Assembly (NCBI GenBank): GCA_023548195.1
Contig: JAJHZJ010000496.1
Location: 10,261,570 to 10,325,569 of the forward strand
Reading direction: 5' to 3'
Origin: Bettongia penicillata ogilbyi
Taxonomy: Eukaryota; Chordata; Mammalia; Diprotodontia; Potoroidae
Length of the DNA stretch: 64,000 nt
Shown: piece by piece, positions 21,540 to 31,810 of the stretch
Numbering within the stretch: position 1 is the first letter of the stretch
Layout: every line of letters begins with the position of its first letter
Program-made: the position numbers and the translations under genes
Notes under the pieces: model-generated
Seen by the model: only the letters and a program-made list of their open reading frames with translations
Database searches by the model: none
What the model was told of the DNA's origin: nothing

Positions 21540-21965
21540 TGTAACTATAGCTCTTTGCAGTTTACAAAGTACTTTCCTCAGAAGCAGGAAATGCAAAACT
21601 TATGATCTCCTTTTACAGATGAAAAATTGAAACCCAGAGAGATTAAGTGACTTGTCAGTAAGTAACGGTCAGGATTCAAACTCAGACCCTCTTACTATAA
21701 TTCAAATATACTTTTCACCATACTATGAAGTCTTTCTTATTAAGACCTCTATGAATGTAGTTTTTAAGGCTTGCAATGTGCTTTATATACAATATCTCAT
21801 TCCATCTTGAGGACAAATATTATTCTCCCCTTTTTACAGATGAGGAAATTGAGGCTCAGGTAGAATAGTGATGTGGTCAGAGTCACACAGCTCATAAATG
21901 ACTAAGGCAAGAAACCAGTGGAGATCTTCCTATCTCCAAATCCAGGACTCTAGGCACTAAACCAA
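21540..21965 (-). mobile_element. Two MIR-like SINEs, antisense
   Basis: 21540-21730 (cttttacagatgaaaaattg, aacggtcaggattcaaactc) and 21735-21965 (caatatctcattccatcttg, cagatgaggaaattgaggct). Confidence 0.75.
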
Positions 21966-21967
21966 AC

Positions 21968-22200
21968 CTCTTGTTATTCAGTCACTTCTGTTGTGCCCAA
22001 CTTTCTGTCGGGGTCCTCTTGGCAAAGATATTGGAGTAATTGGACTTTTCCTTCTCCGGCTCATTTTACAGATGAGAAAACTGAGGCAAATAGGGTGAAG
22101 TGACTTGCCTAGGATCACATGGCTAGCTAGTATCTGAGGTCAGATTTGAACTCATGAAGATGAATCTTCCTGATTCCAAGCCCAGTTGACCTTACAGTAA
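21968..22200 (-). mobile_element. tRNA-derived SINE with RTE-like tail, antisense
   Basis: Starts with the reversed tail (ttcagtcacttctgttgtgc) and continues gatgagaaaactgaggcaaa, ggatcacatggctagctagt. Confidence 0.8.
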
Positions 22201-22639
22201 AATAAATGGCATTTCCCTGCCTCCAGAAAGCATACCCCATTCTGTGCCCACCAAATCACAACAGGCAATTTCTCAAAGTCCCTAAGTAAATAGGATTCAG
22301 GGTGGCAGAGTCAACATGGAAGACATTTGAAGTAGAACCAACTTCAGCCACTGTTAGAAGGTAAAAGGGTAGGGATCTGATTGCTGGGATAAGAGGGTAC
22401 TGTGACAGCCAAAATTGCTCAGAAAATCTCAGGTGACATTGAAGGACATAATGTACTATAGGATATACAGTACTATAATGTACTGTAAATAAAGGACTAG
22501 AGAGGGGATGGTCTTATTGTCCCTTGCCCTGGGTAGGCCATATTGTCTTTCATTCTGAATGTTGCAGTACTCTAATTCTGGACATGTAATATTCCATAAT
22601 AATAAATAATAATACAGAATATTAATAAATAAGTTACAG

Positions 22640-22885
22640 TATATAATATCAATGGTAGCTACCATTTATATAGTACTTTAAGGTTAGGAAAGTAACACAG
22701 GTTACCTCATTTGATCCTTACAACAACCTCTTTGAGATAGGCGCTATTAGCATCCCTATTTTACATATGAAGAAACTGAGGCAGAGGTGAAGTGATTTGC
22801 CTGACGTCACACAGCTACTAAATGTCTGAGGCAGGATTCAACCTCAAGTCTCCTTGACTCCGATACTTCATCACTGTTCCACCCA
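22640..22885 (-). mobile_element. Full-length MIR-like SINE, antisense
   Basis: ctaccatttatatagtactt, ctcatttgatccttacaaca, gaagaaactgaggcagaggt, gacgtcacacagctactaaa. Confidence 0.8.
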
Positions 22886-23344
22886 CTAACAAACTATTTT
22901 TTAAAAAATTTTATTAGAAGAGAGTGACAATAAAAGAACCACTTTTAATGAAGCCACATTTTCTTTTTAACTCTGGAGATCTTTTGATGATGCAGAACTC
23001 CATTGCAAGGGAGGTTATTCTCATAAGCTCTCCTGGCCCAAGAATGGAAAAGGCCTCATGGATTTGTTATCTAAATTGGCAGTAATGGTTTGACCTTTCC
23101 TAAACACAACCAATTAGATTTTTTTTGTTAATCTCCTTGAATAAAAATTATTCCTCTGTGTTGCTACCAGGACAGACACAAGATTAAAAAAGGTAACTCC
23201 AAACTTCCCCAGAGGCCACTTATGTCCCATCTGTCCCCAAAAAGCAGCTAACTGGCCTGAGTCCAAACAGTGCAGAAGGAAAGACAATGTTTGTCTCTGC
23301 CAAGATAACCAAATAGTCAAAGGCTAGTTTTTAACCATAAGTTA

Positions 23345-23480
23345 TTAACTCCTTGTAGCATAAGCTCCTTGAGGACAGGAAGTGTTTTCCATTTTGTCTC
23401 CTTATCTCCAGTGCCTTATCATGGTGCCTGGCACGTGGTAGGCATTTAATAAAAGCTTTATAAATTAAATGTGAATTGAA
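23345..23480 (+). mobile_element. L2-like LINE 3' end
   Basis: taagctccttgaggacagga followed by ggtgcctggcacgtggtagg and taataaaagct. Confidence 0.65.
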
Positions 23481-23584
23481 CTAAATTCCTAGAGAAACTA
23501 GGAAGTCCTTTCAGGCCCCCAACAATGCTCAAGATAACTCAGCCTCCTGGCTACTGATGCATTTATATCCTTAGATAATTAACG

Positions 23585-23955
23585 TACATTACATTAGCAT
23601 CTCCTTGAGAGCTGGGGCTGTTTTTTGCCTTTGTTTGTTTGTTTACCCAGAACTTAGCAAAGAGTCTGACACATAATTCATTTGGTCAGTTTTTCAGTCA
23701 TGTCCAACTCATTGTGACCCCATTTAGGGTTTTCTTGGCAAAGGTTTGCCATTTCTTTCTCCTGATCATTTTACAGATGAGAAAACTGAGGTAAACAGAT
23801 CAAGTGACTTGCCCAGAGTCACACAGCTAGTAAGTGTCTGAGACCAAATGTGAACTCAGTAAGATGAGTCTGCCTGTCTCTAGATTTGGTACTCTCTCCA
23901 CTGTACCACCTAACCACCCCCTGGCACTCAGTAGGCATTTAATAAGTGTTTGCTT
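23585..23955 (+). mobile_element. L2-like LINE 3' end, split by a SINE
   Basis: The tail gagagctggggctgtttttt ... gtctgacaca stops at 23675 and resumes at 23921 (ctggcactcagtaggcattt). An antisense SINE lies in between. Confidence 0.7.
23676..23920 (-). mobile_element. tRNA-derived SINE with RTE-like tail, antisense
   Basis: Begins ttttcagtcatgtccaactc after a short T-rich lead and ends at tgtaccacctaacca. Flanked by CTGACACATA (23666-23675) and CTGGCACTCA (23921-23930), a probable decayed target duplication. Confidence 0.8.
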
Positions 23956-24182
23956 TCTAGCTGTTAAGGTATTGATCAAGCCACATTAAGATAGAATGCA
24001 CTTCATGAAATATGGTCCCACTGATCATAACCGAAGTGCACAGCATTCCTTCTGGATCAATGAAGGCGAGATTCTCTTGGTAACACTGGTAAAGGTCATG
24101 CCCCTCCATGGAGCCACACTCCCTGGATCCCACCAGGAAAGTCAGTGGAAAGGGCAAGCCAAAACCAGGTCATTTTTCCTTC

Positions 24183-24265
24183 CAGGCAGCGTGGCATAGT
24201 GAATACAGAGCTAGCCTTGAAGCCTGGGATGTCAGGGTTCCAGTCCCACCATTCTCTAAGATCAT
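24183..24265 (+). mobile_element. SINE head fragment
   Basis: ggcagcgtggcatagtgaat then tcagggttccagtccc. Confidence 0.5.
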
Positions 24266-24769
24266 AGGTTGAAAATCCAGTGCTAGCATGCTTTGGCAGA
24301 GTTTCTTCTTGAGTACCCTTGTATACCAATAAAATGATGTATTCTAACCAGGAATAAAAACCCATCTCTTTTATCCTTAGGCCCACCAACTCTAGGAGAG
24401 AATCAACCCTGGTCCATGCTAAGGCCATAAGAACTTCATTCCTAACCCACAGGCTCACCTCACCTCTGGATGATTGGTTCAAAGAAAGAAAAGAAAAAGA
24501 GTTTGCATGTGTAGACTACGCAGGGGGTAGTAAGGGGAGGACATCAAGGAGCACACAAATGAAAAATATCTTTTTCTGAGAAAAACACAAGATACTCAAT
24601 TAACCTGCTTTTAAAATTAAGAAACAAAAACATGAGGTTTGATTCAGTAAATATAGTAAATGCTGTTTCCACCTGCTAAAGTGGTAGAGCAGGGGGGACA
24701 CTATCCCTTACACTCAAAATAATGATGTTCCACATTATGACCAGTAAAGGGAAAGACAATGGCAGAAAA

Positions 24770-25115
24770 AGGCAGAGGGGAGAGGTAAAGGGAGACAAAC
24801 TAAGAGAGGAGGAGAAAGTCAGAAAGTGAAAGAGTCAAAAGGAGGGAGAGTACAGGAAGACAGAAGAAGGAGAGGGAGAAAACGAGGGAAAGAGAGAGGA
24901 AATAATAAAGGGGAGGGAGAGAGAGAAGAAAGGGGAGAGTGAAGGGAGAGGATGGGAGGGGTAGACAGAGAGCTAGAGAGTGGGAGGTGAAAGGGAGGGG
25001 AGGGGGAAAGAGGGAGGAAGAAAGAGAGGGAAAGGAAGGGGATGAGAGATGACAGAGAGAGGGAAGGAAGAGAAAGAGAGGGAGATGACAGGGGAGAAGA
25101 GAAACAAAAAGAGAG
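24770..25115. repeat. Purine-rich tract (GGGAGA/GAGAGG)
   Basis: About 345 bases with very few pyrimidines on the plus strand. Minus-strand Leu/Ser/Pro/Phe frames here are compositional. Confidence 0.9.
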
Positions 25116-25469
25116 AACCTCGCAGGCACATGGCAGTGGAGTTAAACAGCCCTACCTTGCCCTGATGCTCATATGGGCCGCACTCCCGGCGACTTAGCAT
25201 GTGAACTGAAAAGCTCATTAACCACTCTCCACAGGTCTTGGGAATACTCTCTAACTTTTACCAGGGAGTGTCCACTCTAAATGGCATAGCTGGGTAGCCC
25301 ACCACAGGGAGATTAGATTACTTTCTTAAAGCGATACTACAAATAAATTACCATCACCCCAAAGGCTAAATGAAAGCCAATTCAGAACCAGTTACTCTTC
25401 CCCTGAAACAGTCAAAACAACCAGTCAAATGGTCTGATTTTTCCCTTTAAACTTGGTTGCTCTGGGCAT

Positions 25470-25640
25470 TTTAGGATCACAGAAGTAGAAGAGACCACAG
25501 ACGTCATGCAGTCCAACCGCTTCATTTTACACGTGAGGAAACTGAGGCCCAGTGAGGTTGACAGATGTACTGACATCACACAGGCAGTAACAGAACAAGG
25601 TTTCAAGCCCAGGGCCCCTCACTACCAGTCCAGTGTTTTT
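25470..25640 (-). mobile_element. MIR-like SINE, antisense
   Basis: gatcacagaagtagaagaga, gaggaaactgaggcccagtg, catcacacaggcagtaacag. Confidence 0.75.
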
Positions 25641-25684
25641 CCCTCCTGCCTCTCATCCTAGCCATGCATTGTCCTTGGCCGGTA

Positions 25685-25860
25685 GTACAGTAGAAGGAGA
25701 ATTAGAACCAAAAAAATGGAGTTCTAGACCTGTCTGTAGCATTAATTTGCTGTGTGGTCTTGGACAAGTTAAGTCCCTTTCCATCTCTGATCCTCATTCT
25801 GCTTACTTGTCAAACAAGAGGCTTGGACAACATCATGTCAAAGATGTTCCCCAGCACCAT
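25685..25860 (+). mobile_element. MIR-like SINE
   Basis: gtgtggtcttggacaagtta and cttgtcaaacaagaggcttg mark a diverged sense copy. Confidence 0.55.
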
Positions 25861-26079
25861 GATTCCCTAATCACCCAGCGAGGACTAGACTCTTAGTGGG
25901 AGAAAGCATTAATATGGAGAGTCATGTGAATTAAATCAATATCCAGAAAGTAGACTTATTATATGACACACTTTTTTTTACCTGAAATCTTCAGCATTTA
26001 AGAATGGAATTATCTCCTGGAAATTCTAACAATACGGATACTAGTGTAAATGAACGAATCGGACACTGGTGTTGCTTCA

Positions 26080-26200
26080 TAATAGATGACATTTAAATAG
26101 CACTTTACACACAGTATCTGATTCAATCTTCACAATAAGCCTGTGAAGACAAGTATAATTACATCCATTCTACATATAAGCCAGAGTCCAGGACCACCTA
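26080..26200 (-). mobile_element. SINE 3' part, antisense
   Basis: atttaaatagcactttacac then cttcacaataagcctgtgaa. Confidence 0.6.
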
Positions 26201-26209
26201 AGTTCTGGT

Positions 26210-27150
26210 CTCACATGAATTGGGTTCAGTGTGAAGGAAATAACCTAAAGGGCCAAGAATCTTTGGTGTACTGTGCCCCCTGCAGAGAATGTGCTCAGTG
26301 AAATTATGCATACTCTTGTGTCTAGTTTCCACACATGTTGCTTATAAGATCCCCAGCTGCTACAAAAACACTCAAGGTAACAAAATGCATATAGGGAGGG
26401 GAGGGTCTTTAGTTTGCCCCACAGAAAATGTAGAATGTGCACGTTATTCTCAAGAGACAACAAAGAGAAACTGAAAACACTGAAAGCACTTTTAGTCATC
26501 CATAATCTCTCCTTGGAAAGGAAGTAAACTTGGGGTGTCAAGACAACACATTAAGATTTTGCTGGGTTCTTTCATAACATCTTATACAGACTCTCCCAGG
26601 CTTTTAGTACCATCCTATGGTTTAGACTTCACCTAAAAGACAAGCAGTATTTGGGACTGTTGGACAGGCACTCCCCTTTGTATCAGACTTCCACTAAAAC
26701 TGAAAAACTCCCAGTAACAGCAAGAAGCAAAGTACAAGTCTTCTTTCCCCTTTGTTTGTCCAAACAAGTGGCCCAAGAGTCCAGAAGGAATAGAGAGAGA
26801 CAAGAATCTTTCCCTGCCTCCACCCAAACTGCCCAGATGCCTACGGGTACATCAAGGATCCAGGAGCAGGTGTCAGAAAAGCAAAGACTTTCCTCTCCCC
26901 TTCCCAGCACCAACTGCCCAGTTCCCATCAGGGATGGAACACCATTCCTCAGCTGGATGCTGATTTTCCCCTCTCCGCTCCCTCACCCTACTGGAGCTAA
27001 AGATGACTCAGAGCCCCACTCTATTCCGCCTCCCCTTGTGACCACTACTTTTTTCCACCATCCCTTGTGGAGAGAGGACATGGCTGTCCAGTGATCTCCA
27101 AGATCCACTGGGTCTCATCACCTGCACTGAAGTTATGTGCAGTTATCTCC
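26210..27150. other. Intronic stretch without recognised feature
   Basis: A 147-residue plus-strand frame (26651-27094) is Ser/Thr/Pro-rich, has no known domain and no splice support. Overlapping frames on the other strand are equally long, so chance is likely. Confidence 0.4.
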
Positions 27151-27154
27151 CCTG

Positions 27155-27430
27155 TTTTGAAGGATAATTGCTTCAGAACAGCAGCTGTCTCACATTTCTA
27201 TTTGTAGCCCTAGAATTTAGCCATGTGCTAGGTACCTGGCAGGTATAGGATTTGTAATTTCACCCATGTAGGAAATTTCTGGATGGAGACTTACCCTAAA
27301 AAGGCAGGTTGGCTTCTTCTCTGAAACTTGGGAGTCTTACAGTGTTGAGTAGAGCACTCAGAGGTTAAGTGACTTGCCCAGAGTTACACAGTGTGCTGAA
27401 GATGCAGGAACCTGCCTCTATAGTGACCAT
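27155..27430. mobile_element. L2 fragment (sense) and SINE (antisense)
   Basis: 27155-27255 resembles an L2 tail (tgtgctaggtacctggcagg). 27245-27430 is an antisense SINE (tttcacccatgtaggaaatt, gaggttaagtgacttgccca). Confidence 0.55.
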
Positions 27431-27714
27431 GTCACAACTTAATGCATGTTTTTCCACTCTCTTTCTATGTTCCAGTCTTACGTCCCTTCCTGCTCCATTC
27501 TACCAAATTATCTAAGGGCAGCTCTAGTCACTGGAAACTCATCAGGAGTTGTCATTGCCTTCTTAACAATGGCTACATCCATACTTTATAGGGAGAGGGG
27601 CTCATCATGTATTCTAAACACTGTCCTGAAAGAACTCATCAAAGAAACCTCCTTGTTCAAACTCCTCCTCTCGTTACATAGAGATGAAGAATGTAAGGTT
27701 CAGAGAAATTCATT

Positions 27715-27757
27715 TATACATTCAACAAACATTTATTAAGTTCCCACTACGTATAGG
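27715..27757 (-). mobile_element. L2 LINE 3' tail, left half of LTR target
   Basis: ttcaacaaacatttattaag ending in ATAGG (27753-27757), the left copy of the target duplication. Confidence 0.75.
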
Positions 27758-28619
27758 TGTAAAGCCAATCATGGCAGCACACTTAGGGATTCTGCTGTAA
27801 ATGGTTTCAAAGGTCTAATTGCATAGTATAATGAACTCTCTATTCAGGAATAAACTAAACATTGTTCAATAAAGTAAAACATAACATTAATAATAACATC
27901 CTTAAGTAAAACGTCATCTAATACATACATCTCATAACAACAGCAACATCTTTAATCAATACCAAGTATCCAAGTAAAGTCCTTTTCAAAATACCACACT
28001 ATCCACCCCCTAGGTCACAGTAAGAACAATCTTCTTAATCAATACACAGTGTCCAAGTAAAGTCCTCTCTCATCATGACTCAAGGCTGACTTCCAAACCC
28101 CATGGCTCCTCCTCCATGGGCTCCTCTTTGGTGGCCAACCACTCCCAGCTCTTGCTTGGGTTCACACACAAGCAGCTCTCTGCTCCTGCTCCTTGTCTCA
28201 GCTCATGAGGACTGTTCCACTCCAAATTCTTCCCTGTTTCTAGGAAAACAAAACTTAACTGTGCTATAACAATATTTATACACATTACCAGTGCCATCAT
28301 CTCAGCTAACTCATAAAGACCAAAGACAGGGCTTCTGTCTGAGAAATCAACACAGACCAACAGACAAAGTTTCTGTCTGAGAAGTTAACACAGATCAACA
28401 GACAGAGCATCAACATCACAAACATTCTTTCTGTTAGGTCTCCCCACAAGCAAGTTCCCCTAGCCCACTCATAGTGGCTTCTCTCCCAGCTGTGCTTCTG
28501 ACTGCTCTCTCTACAATATATATACTGTTTCTAATCAAAGACTCTGGATTGATTCAATCAAAGGCACTTGATCGGCTAAAACTCAGACAGCAGAAGATCC
28601 TGCTTTGCTTGTCGTTACA
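27758..28619 (-). mobile_element. Solo LTR of an endogenous retrovirus, 862 bp
   Basis: Starts TGTAAAG and ends GTTACA, so the termini form TGTAA/TTACA. It is flanked on both sides by ATAGG (27753-27757 and 28620-28624), a perfect 5-bp target duplication, and it splits an L2 tail. No gag, pol or env coding lies inside, so it is a solo LTR. Minus orientation is favoured by TATAAA at 28280-28275 and ATTAAA at 27956-27951 with a GT-rich run after it on that strand. Five-base duplications fit class III (ERV-L-like) or some class I elements; the family is not recognised. Two short internal duplications are present, near 27945/28020 and 28320/28365. Confidence 0.85.
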
Positions 28620-28740
28620 ATAGGGCACTGAAACATATGCTGGGAATACAAAGACAAAATCCAAACAGTCCCTACCCTCAACAAGCTTACATTATACTGG
28701 AGAGATACAAGTATATATACCAACAAGTAAATATAAAATA
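28620..28740 (-). mobile_element. L2 LINE 3' tail, right half of LTR target
   Basis: Starts with the second ATAGG and continues the L2 tail: gcactgaaacatatgctggg, then taccctcaacaagcttacat. Confidence 0.75.
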
Positions 28741-28985
28741 ATAATAATAGCTAACATCTCTATAGTGCATACTACATACCAGGTACTGTGCTAAACACTT
28801 TACAATTATTATCTCATTTGATACTCATAAGAGCCTACAATGTAGGTGCTGTCATTATGCCCATTTTACAGTTGAGGAAATTGAGGCAAATGGGTTAACT
28901 TGCTCAGGATCATACAGCCAGCAAGCATCACATTTGAATTCAGGTCTTCCTGCCTACAGGCCCAGCATTCTATTCACTTCATCAC
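28741..28985 (-). mobile_element. Full-length MIR-like SINE, antisense
   Basis: ataccaggtactgtgctaaa, tctcatttgatactcataag, gttgaggaaattgaggcaaa, ttcattcatcacctagg-type end. Confidence 0.75.
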
Positions 28986-29053
28986 CTAGGGGTGTGGGGG
29001 GCGGTGTGTCTGTGATGTGTATAATATACATATAGATAGTTGATGGACAGACA

Positions 29054-29056
<3 letters not shown>

Positions 29057-29131
<75 letters not shown>
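29057..29131. repeat. Compound (AT)n(AG)n microsatellite
   Basis: About 27 bases of AT followed by about 45 bases of AG. Confidence 0.97.
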
Positions 29132-29135
<4 letters not shown>

Positions 29136-29688
29136 ACAGAGAGAGATACATTTGTAAATAAGAAGAATTTTCAGGGAGCAAGGGAAGACAGGGACTGAAG
29201 TGCTAGCAACTGAGGAAGATCCCAAAGGGTCTCTTGTCGACATTAGCATTTGAAAAGAGCCCTTAAGAGAATTAGAACTTCCAAGAAGCTGAGGAAAGAA
29301 AGGAAAGCTTGTGCGTAAAAACAGAGAAAAGAGACGAATGTTTCTGAAGAGGAACAGCAAGTAAAGCAAATTGACCATAATGTATGCTGGGAATAACGTG
29401 GAATCAAACTGGAAATTCACAAGTTAGAATGTGAAAGATTTCAAATTCCAAACAGAATAGTTTGGATTTTTATCCTGGACTTAGAGGGAGTCGCAAATTT
29501 CCTGTAGGAGAGGACACGGTCATACCTTAAGTTTAGCGTCTTGTCCATATCTCATAGAAGCAAGTCTTGAACTCAGGCTCTCCTGAAGCCCAATGCTTCC
29601 AATTCTAAATCTGTGGTCGTGTAATCAGGCAGGAGGTGGCGGGGAGAGAATAATGCTTTCCAATAAGTTTCCCTCCGTCTCTCTACAG
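29132..29688 (+). other. KCNMB2: Intron end before KCNMB2 exon 4
   Basis: A MIR-like antisense remnant may lie at 29520-29620 (cttgaactcaggctctcctg). The rest shows nothing recognised. Ends in acceptor ctctctacag. Confidence 0.5.
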
Positions 29689-29973
29689 TGTTCTTACATA
29701 CCCAAGTGTGGCAAGAACTTCGAAGAGTCCCTGTCCGTGGTGAATGTGGTGATGGAGAATTTCAGGAAGTACCAACGTTTCTCCTGCTTCTCAGATCCAT
29801 CTGGCATCCAAAAGAATGTCATCCTAACCAAACTCTACAGCTCCAACGTGCTGTTCCACTCCCTCTTTTGGCCCACGTGCATGATGAGTGGAGGCGTGGC
29901 CATTGTGGCCATGGTGAAACTGACGCAGTACCTCTCCTTGCTCTGCGAACGCATCCAGCGAATCAACAGATAG
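29689..29973 (+). CDS. KCNMB2: KCNMB2 last coding exon, residues 142-235 and stop
   Basis: This 285-base exon starts in phase 0 at Cys142 (CSYIPKCGKNFEES). It encodes the rest of the extracellular loop with cysteines at 142, 148 and 174, then the second membrane segment at about residues 195-217 (VLFHSLFWPTC then MMSGGVAIVAM). It ends with the short cytoplasmic tail KLTQYLSLLCERIQRINR and TAG at 29971-29973. Joined to the two upstream exons it gives exactly the family length of 235 once the missing 18 residues are counted. The C-terminus matches the human protein as I recall it. Differences lie in the loop, e.g. FSDPSGIQKN where human reads YSDPEGNQKS. No frameshift or early stop is present. 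Confidence 0.98.
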   Translation, partial: CSYIPKCGKNFEESLSVVNVVMENFRKYQRFSCFSDPSGIQKNVILTKLYSSNVLFHSLFWPTCMMSGGVAIVAMVKLTQYLSLLCERIQRINR

Positions 29974-30523
29974 AGACCAGGACGGACAAGATTTTTCTTT
30001 AACGTGCAAATACTGGTTTCTCTCATTCTTCACCAAAGAACCTTAAGTTTGTAACGTGTTGTCTATTATGAGTTTCTTAATTGATTCCGATGCATAGAGC
30101 AATAACGCAGCTGCTGTTTGATATGCAAATGTGATGTTTCTATTGTGTAGAAGATGGGGTGGAGGATCCCCACAGTTTGGTGTTGGTTTTTTCATGCTCT
30201 TGGTTCGCTCGTTTGTTTGTTTTCCTGGTGACACTAGGACTTCCTTCTCCCCTTCCACTGAGATATGATGCAGTGAATCGTTTGTCAAGCTTTTGTCAAT
30301 GAACGTGGTGTGGCGTATTCTGTATTCGGAGTCATCTCTCTCAGAGACATCTCTGCAATGTATTTTGTCATTCATTGTTTACCAAAGCTGCAGCCAAAAA
30401 CAAAAAAAAATTCCTTTTCTTTTTCTCCAAACTGAACCCTCTAGCAAGAAATGGGACCAGGATACCTTCCGCCAGGGTATTCATCATTTTCCTTGTATTG
30501 CTACCATATCACTGTAAAGATGA

Positions 30524-30529
30524 AATAAA
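30524..30529 (+). promoter_or_regulatory. KCNMB2: Proximal poly(A) signal AATAAA
   Basis: AATAAA about 550 bases after the stop, followed by a T-rich stretch. Confidence 0.6.
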
Positions 30530-30857
30530 AATGGTCACCTATTTTTTTTATTATTTTTTACTCACAACTTTGGCTTTTTAACAGGATTGAAAATGGAAGA
30601 AGCTCTGTTCTCACTAGTCATATTATTGTAACCACTAACTGTCTTTTAGGGAGAAAAAGAATATCTTTGATCCCAGTCTTAGATCTGCTAAGAGGAGAGG
30701 GGATGATACAAACAGAGATGCCTGTTCTAAGATTTGAGTGAATGGTGACAGCCACCCATAGTTCCATAAGGCTTGACTTGAGTGCACCCATATTGGTACA
30801 GGAAGTCTCCCTTCCTAATAATTGTCAACATCTCTCAATGGAGTGTTCCACAGCATA

Positions 30858-31027
30858 CAGGGGTGGGGAACCTGGGGCCTCAAGACCACATGTGACCCGC
30901 TAGGTCCTCAAGTGTGACCCTTTGACTGAATCCAGACTTTACTGCTAAGTCCTCAAAAATCAAAGGGCTGTACCTGAGGACCTATCAGGTGCAGTGTGGC
31001 CTCGAGGCTGCAGGTTTCCCTCCCCTG
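30858..31027. mobile_element. Short hAT-type element in the KCNMB2 3' UTR, 170 bp
   Basis: Left end CAGGGGTGGGGAACCTG; right end CAGGTTTCCCTCCCCTG, its near-perfect inverse. Inward similarity continues (gcctcaaga / ctcgaggc). Flanking 8-mers acagcata and gacaccat are not identical, so the target duplication is decayed. Confidence 0.85.
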
Positions 31028-31607
31028 GACACCATTCTGGACATTAAGATCCTGTTTAGTAAGCAAAGCTTATTGGAATGCTTTCTTAAAGAGGACTAGA
31101 CAGTAGATGTGTTAGGAAGAGATGGTGAAAGATTTATAGGCAGGCAAAAGAATGTTATGTCTCAGTTTTCTCTGTGGGGATCTTAAAGCAATGTGCTCAG
31201 AATGTTTCTCTCCTCTACATATTTTATTTTTCTATTTACAATCCCTTCCTTTTGTTATATTTTATAAGCAGTCTAGACCTTTTTTCTTAACTGACACTTG
31301 AACTGAATAACAGATTTGAGATTGTTTCTATTAGCACCTTGATTAACTACTGTGTTCCGGAAAATCAACAAGAAATTGATTCTAAATGTCCTGCTTTTTC
31401 CCCCCAAGCCTCAACAACCCGAGGGAAAATACCATCTTCAATCAATGTCATCCATATTTAAGTACTTTTTTGTAATATAGTATTGAAAACTTTTTAGCTA
31501 ATACCAGATTTTACAAATCATACTTGTGGAGTGAACAGTAAAATGAATCTGATGAGGTGGAAATTAATCTTCAATCTTGTAATCCATAGTTTGACTTTTC
31601 TTAAGCA

Positions 31608-31657
31608 AATAAATTCCTGGGGTGTAATCAAGGCTCCGATGTATAATTAAAAATAAA
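31608..31657 (+). promoter_or_regulatory. KCNMB2: Two middle poly(A) signals
   Basis: AATAAA at 31608-31613 and again at 31652-31657. The second is followed by a GT-rich segment (ctgttgtgttctg). Confidence 0.5.
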
Positions 31658-31789
31658 AAGAGAATAATCCATTAAAGCTGCCAGGTTTGAATAGCTGTTG
31701 TGTTCTGAGTTAGCAAACAAATTTTTAGCCACCGAAAAGTCCAAGAAGCTATGAATTTATGGTGTGGACTCATTTTTTAATGGTTGATT

Positions 31790-31795
31790 AATAAA
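31790..31795 (+). promoter_or_regulatory. KCNMB2: Distal poly(A) signal AATAAA
   Basis: ttaataaaagtctttttaac; the most distal good signal before repeats resume. Confidence 0.5.
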
Positions 31796-31810
31796 AGTCT
31801 TTTTAACATG

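Larger units (their letters stand above)
13283..29688 (+). other. KCNMB2: KCNMB2 intron between coding exons 3 and 4
   Basis: About 16.4 kb, GT...AG, acceptor ccctccgtctctctacag. Dominated by SINE, L1, L2 and CR1/L3 fragments plus one solo LTR, listed separately. No further KCNMB2 exon is needed, because exon 3 joins exon 4 in frame at family length. Confidence 0.92.
29974..31810 (+). other. KCNMB2: KCNMB2 3' UTR (extent inferred)
   Basis: Non-coding sequence after the stop, with several poly(A) signals. If the distal signal at 31790 is used, the UTR is about 1.8 kb and includes a hAT element at 30858-31027. A shorter form could end near 30.55 kb. Unique sequence at 31.2-31.8 kb has no repeat signature. 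Confidence 0.65.

Noticed and set aside
26651..27094. 147-residue frame as a new exon or gene
   Set aside because: No domain, no convincing splice sites, similar-length frames on the other strand, lies in an intron.
29688..30002. 104-residue frame over exon 4
   Set aside because: Out-of-frame shadow of the KCNMB2 last exon.
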